A stretch of 64,000 nt of DNA from Musa acuminata AAA Group (taxonomy: Eukaryota > Streptophyta > Magnoliopsida > Zingiberales > Musaceae), in NCBI RefSeq assembly GCF_036884655.1, contig NC_088339.1:31581001-31645000 (forward strand), read 5' to 3'. A model generated the notes under the pieces. It searched no databases, was not told where the DNA came from, and was given only the letters and a program-made list of their open reading frames with translations. The number at the start of each line of letters is the position of its first letter. The first letter of the stretch is position 1. Positions 63,901 to 64,000 of the stretch are shown here, one piece after another. The position numbers and the translations under genes were made by a program.

Positions 63901-64000
63901 TAATAACTACAGCAGCAGAGACTTTAAGGTTTTAGGTCCTGCTTTTGAGAGATCTGCCACATCTGCCCTACCTGCTGGGCGAACTAATGACACTTTAGGT
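57918..64000 (+). CDS. EIF4G: Eukaryotic translation initiation factor 4G (eIF4G), 3'-truncated by window edge, N-terminal frame breaks
   Basis: Scaffold of the cap-binding complex that bridges eIF4E, eIF4A and eIF3. Exons: 57918-58089, 58229-58369, 58572-58709, 58829-58895, 59005-59061, 59308-60765, 60836 to the window end (open throughout). The start MSVNQSRAERTDGQLRK is the conserved plant eIF4G N-terminus. In exon 1 the conserved frame is lost near 57965 and in exon 2 near 58300 (see findings). From exon 3 on the frame is intact. Visible parts: a Gln run (59365-59385), Pro/Gln-rich low-complexity region, LysLys-YSRDFLM eIF4E-binding site (62180-62200), KQRQLKGILNKLTPQNFDKL opening the MIF4G domain at about 62700, continuing to about 63360, then an Arg/Gly/Ser-rich linker. 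The C-terminal MA3 domain lies beyond the edge. It is full-size eIF4G, not the shorter eIFiso4G. Confidence 0.93.
62180..62200 (+). other. eIF4E-binding motif of eIF4G
   Basis: Codes YSRDFLM, fitting the canonical Y-x4-L-hydrophobic eIF4E-binding consensus. It sits in its expected place between the low-complexity N-terminal half and the MIF4G domain. Confidence 0.9.
62690..63400 (+). other. MIF4G domain of eIF4G
   Basis: Runs from about KQRQLKGILNKL through FDKALTEPTFCEMYANFC, RRRMLGNIRLIGELYKKKML and MDAYFDMITKLSTNQKLSLR to RVRFMLKDAIDLRKNKW. These are the typical helical-repeat segments that bind eIF4A and eIF3. No stop or frame change interrupts it. Confidence 0.9.

Noticed and set aside
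1..64000. tRNA, rRNA genes or CRISPR arrays
   Set aside because: No tRNA-like A/B-box arrangement, rRNA core sequence or regularly spaced repeats of CRISPR type were recognised.

Overview
This is a nuclear plant genomic window. Genes are split by many GT-AG introns and intergenic DNA is AT-rich with decayed retrotransposons and hAT elements. The organism is very probably a monocot. The exon-level protein sequences and the repeat types (hAT-like elements rich in TACCG motifs, gypsy- and copia-like LTR remnants) would suit Musaceae/Zingiberales, but this is an inference from remembered family features and no search was run.

Seven protein-coding genes can be reconstructed by joining exons across GT-AG junctions. 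For six of them the total coding length is an exact multiple of three. Left to right they are: (1) minus strand 11745-4035, a class-1 plant dynamin-related GTPase (15 exons, 614 aa); (2) minus strand 18087-15151, a plastid Cpn10 co-chaperonin (6 exons, 142 aa); (3) plus strand 18443-28731, PIG-U, a GPI-transamidase subunit (14 exons, 461 aa), head-to-head with Cpn10; (4) plus strand 30121-33045, an uncharacterised Cys-rich protein (5 exons, 368 aa) whose finger has the spacing of the SHI/LRP1 family; (5) plus strand 40986-42296, a BOI-type RING E3 ligase (4 exons, 330 aa); (6) minus strand 48542-46238, a plastid pterin-carbinolamine-dehydratase-like protein of the SDIRIP1 type (3 exons, 217 aa); (7) plus strand from 57918 off the right edge, translation initiation factor eIF4G. 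The eIF4G N-terminal exons carry two frame breaks in this sequence.

Between genes: 1-3300 is mostly unassigned AT-rich DNA. 11800-14640 holds an LTR-like relic and AT microsatellites. 33050-40680 is a long gene-poor stretch with a 157-bp direct duplication and a perfect hairpin. 43905-46228 holds coding-like minus-strand remnants of an unrecognised gene. 48700-57200 is a repeat graveyard: a gypsy-like leader fragment, a 40-bp tandem array, a copia-like solo LTR nested in an older LTR-type repeat, a long LTR/LARD-like block and another degenerate tandem array. A 1.9-kb hAT-type element with an 8-bp target duplication lies in PIG-U intron 10, and a 345-bp hAT-type MITE lies in dynamin intron 11.

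The genes are unrelated housekeeping and regulatory functions (membrane fission, plastid protein folding, GPI anchoring, ubiquitination, pterin recycling/ABA signalling, translation initiation). I found no dedicated gene cluster or novel multi-gene system. The best leads are the SHI-like finger protein, the eIF4G frame breaks, the retained-intron option in the RING gene and the nested mobile elements.
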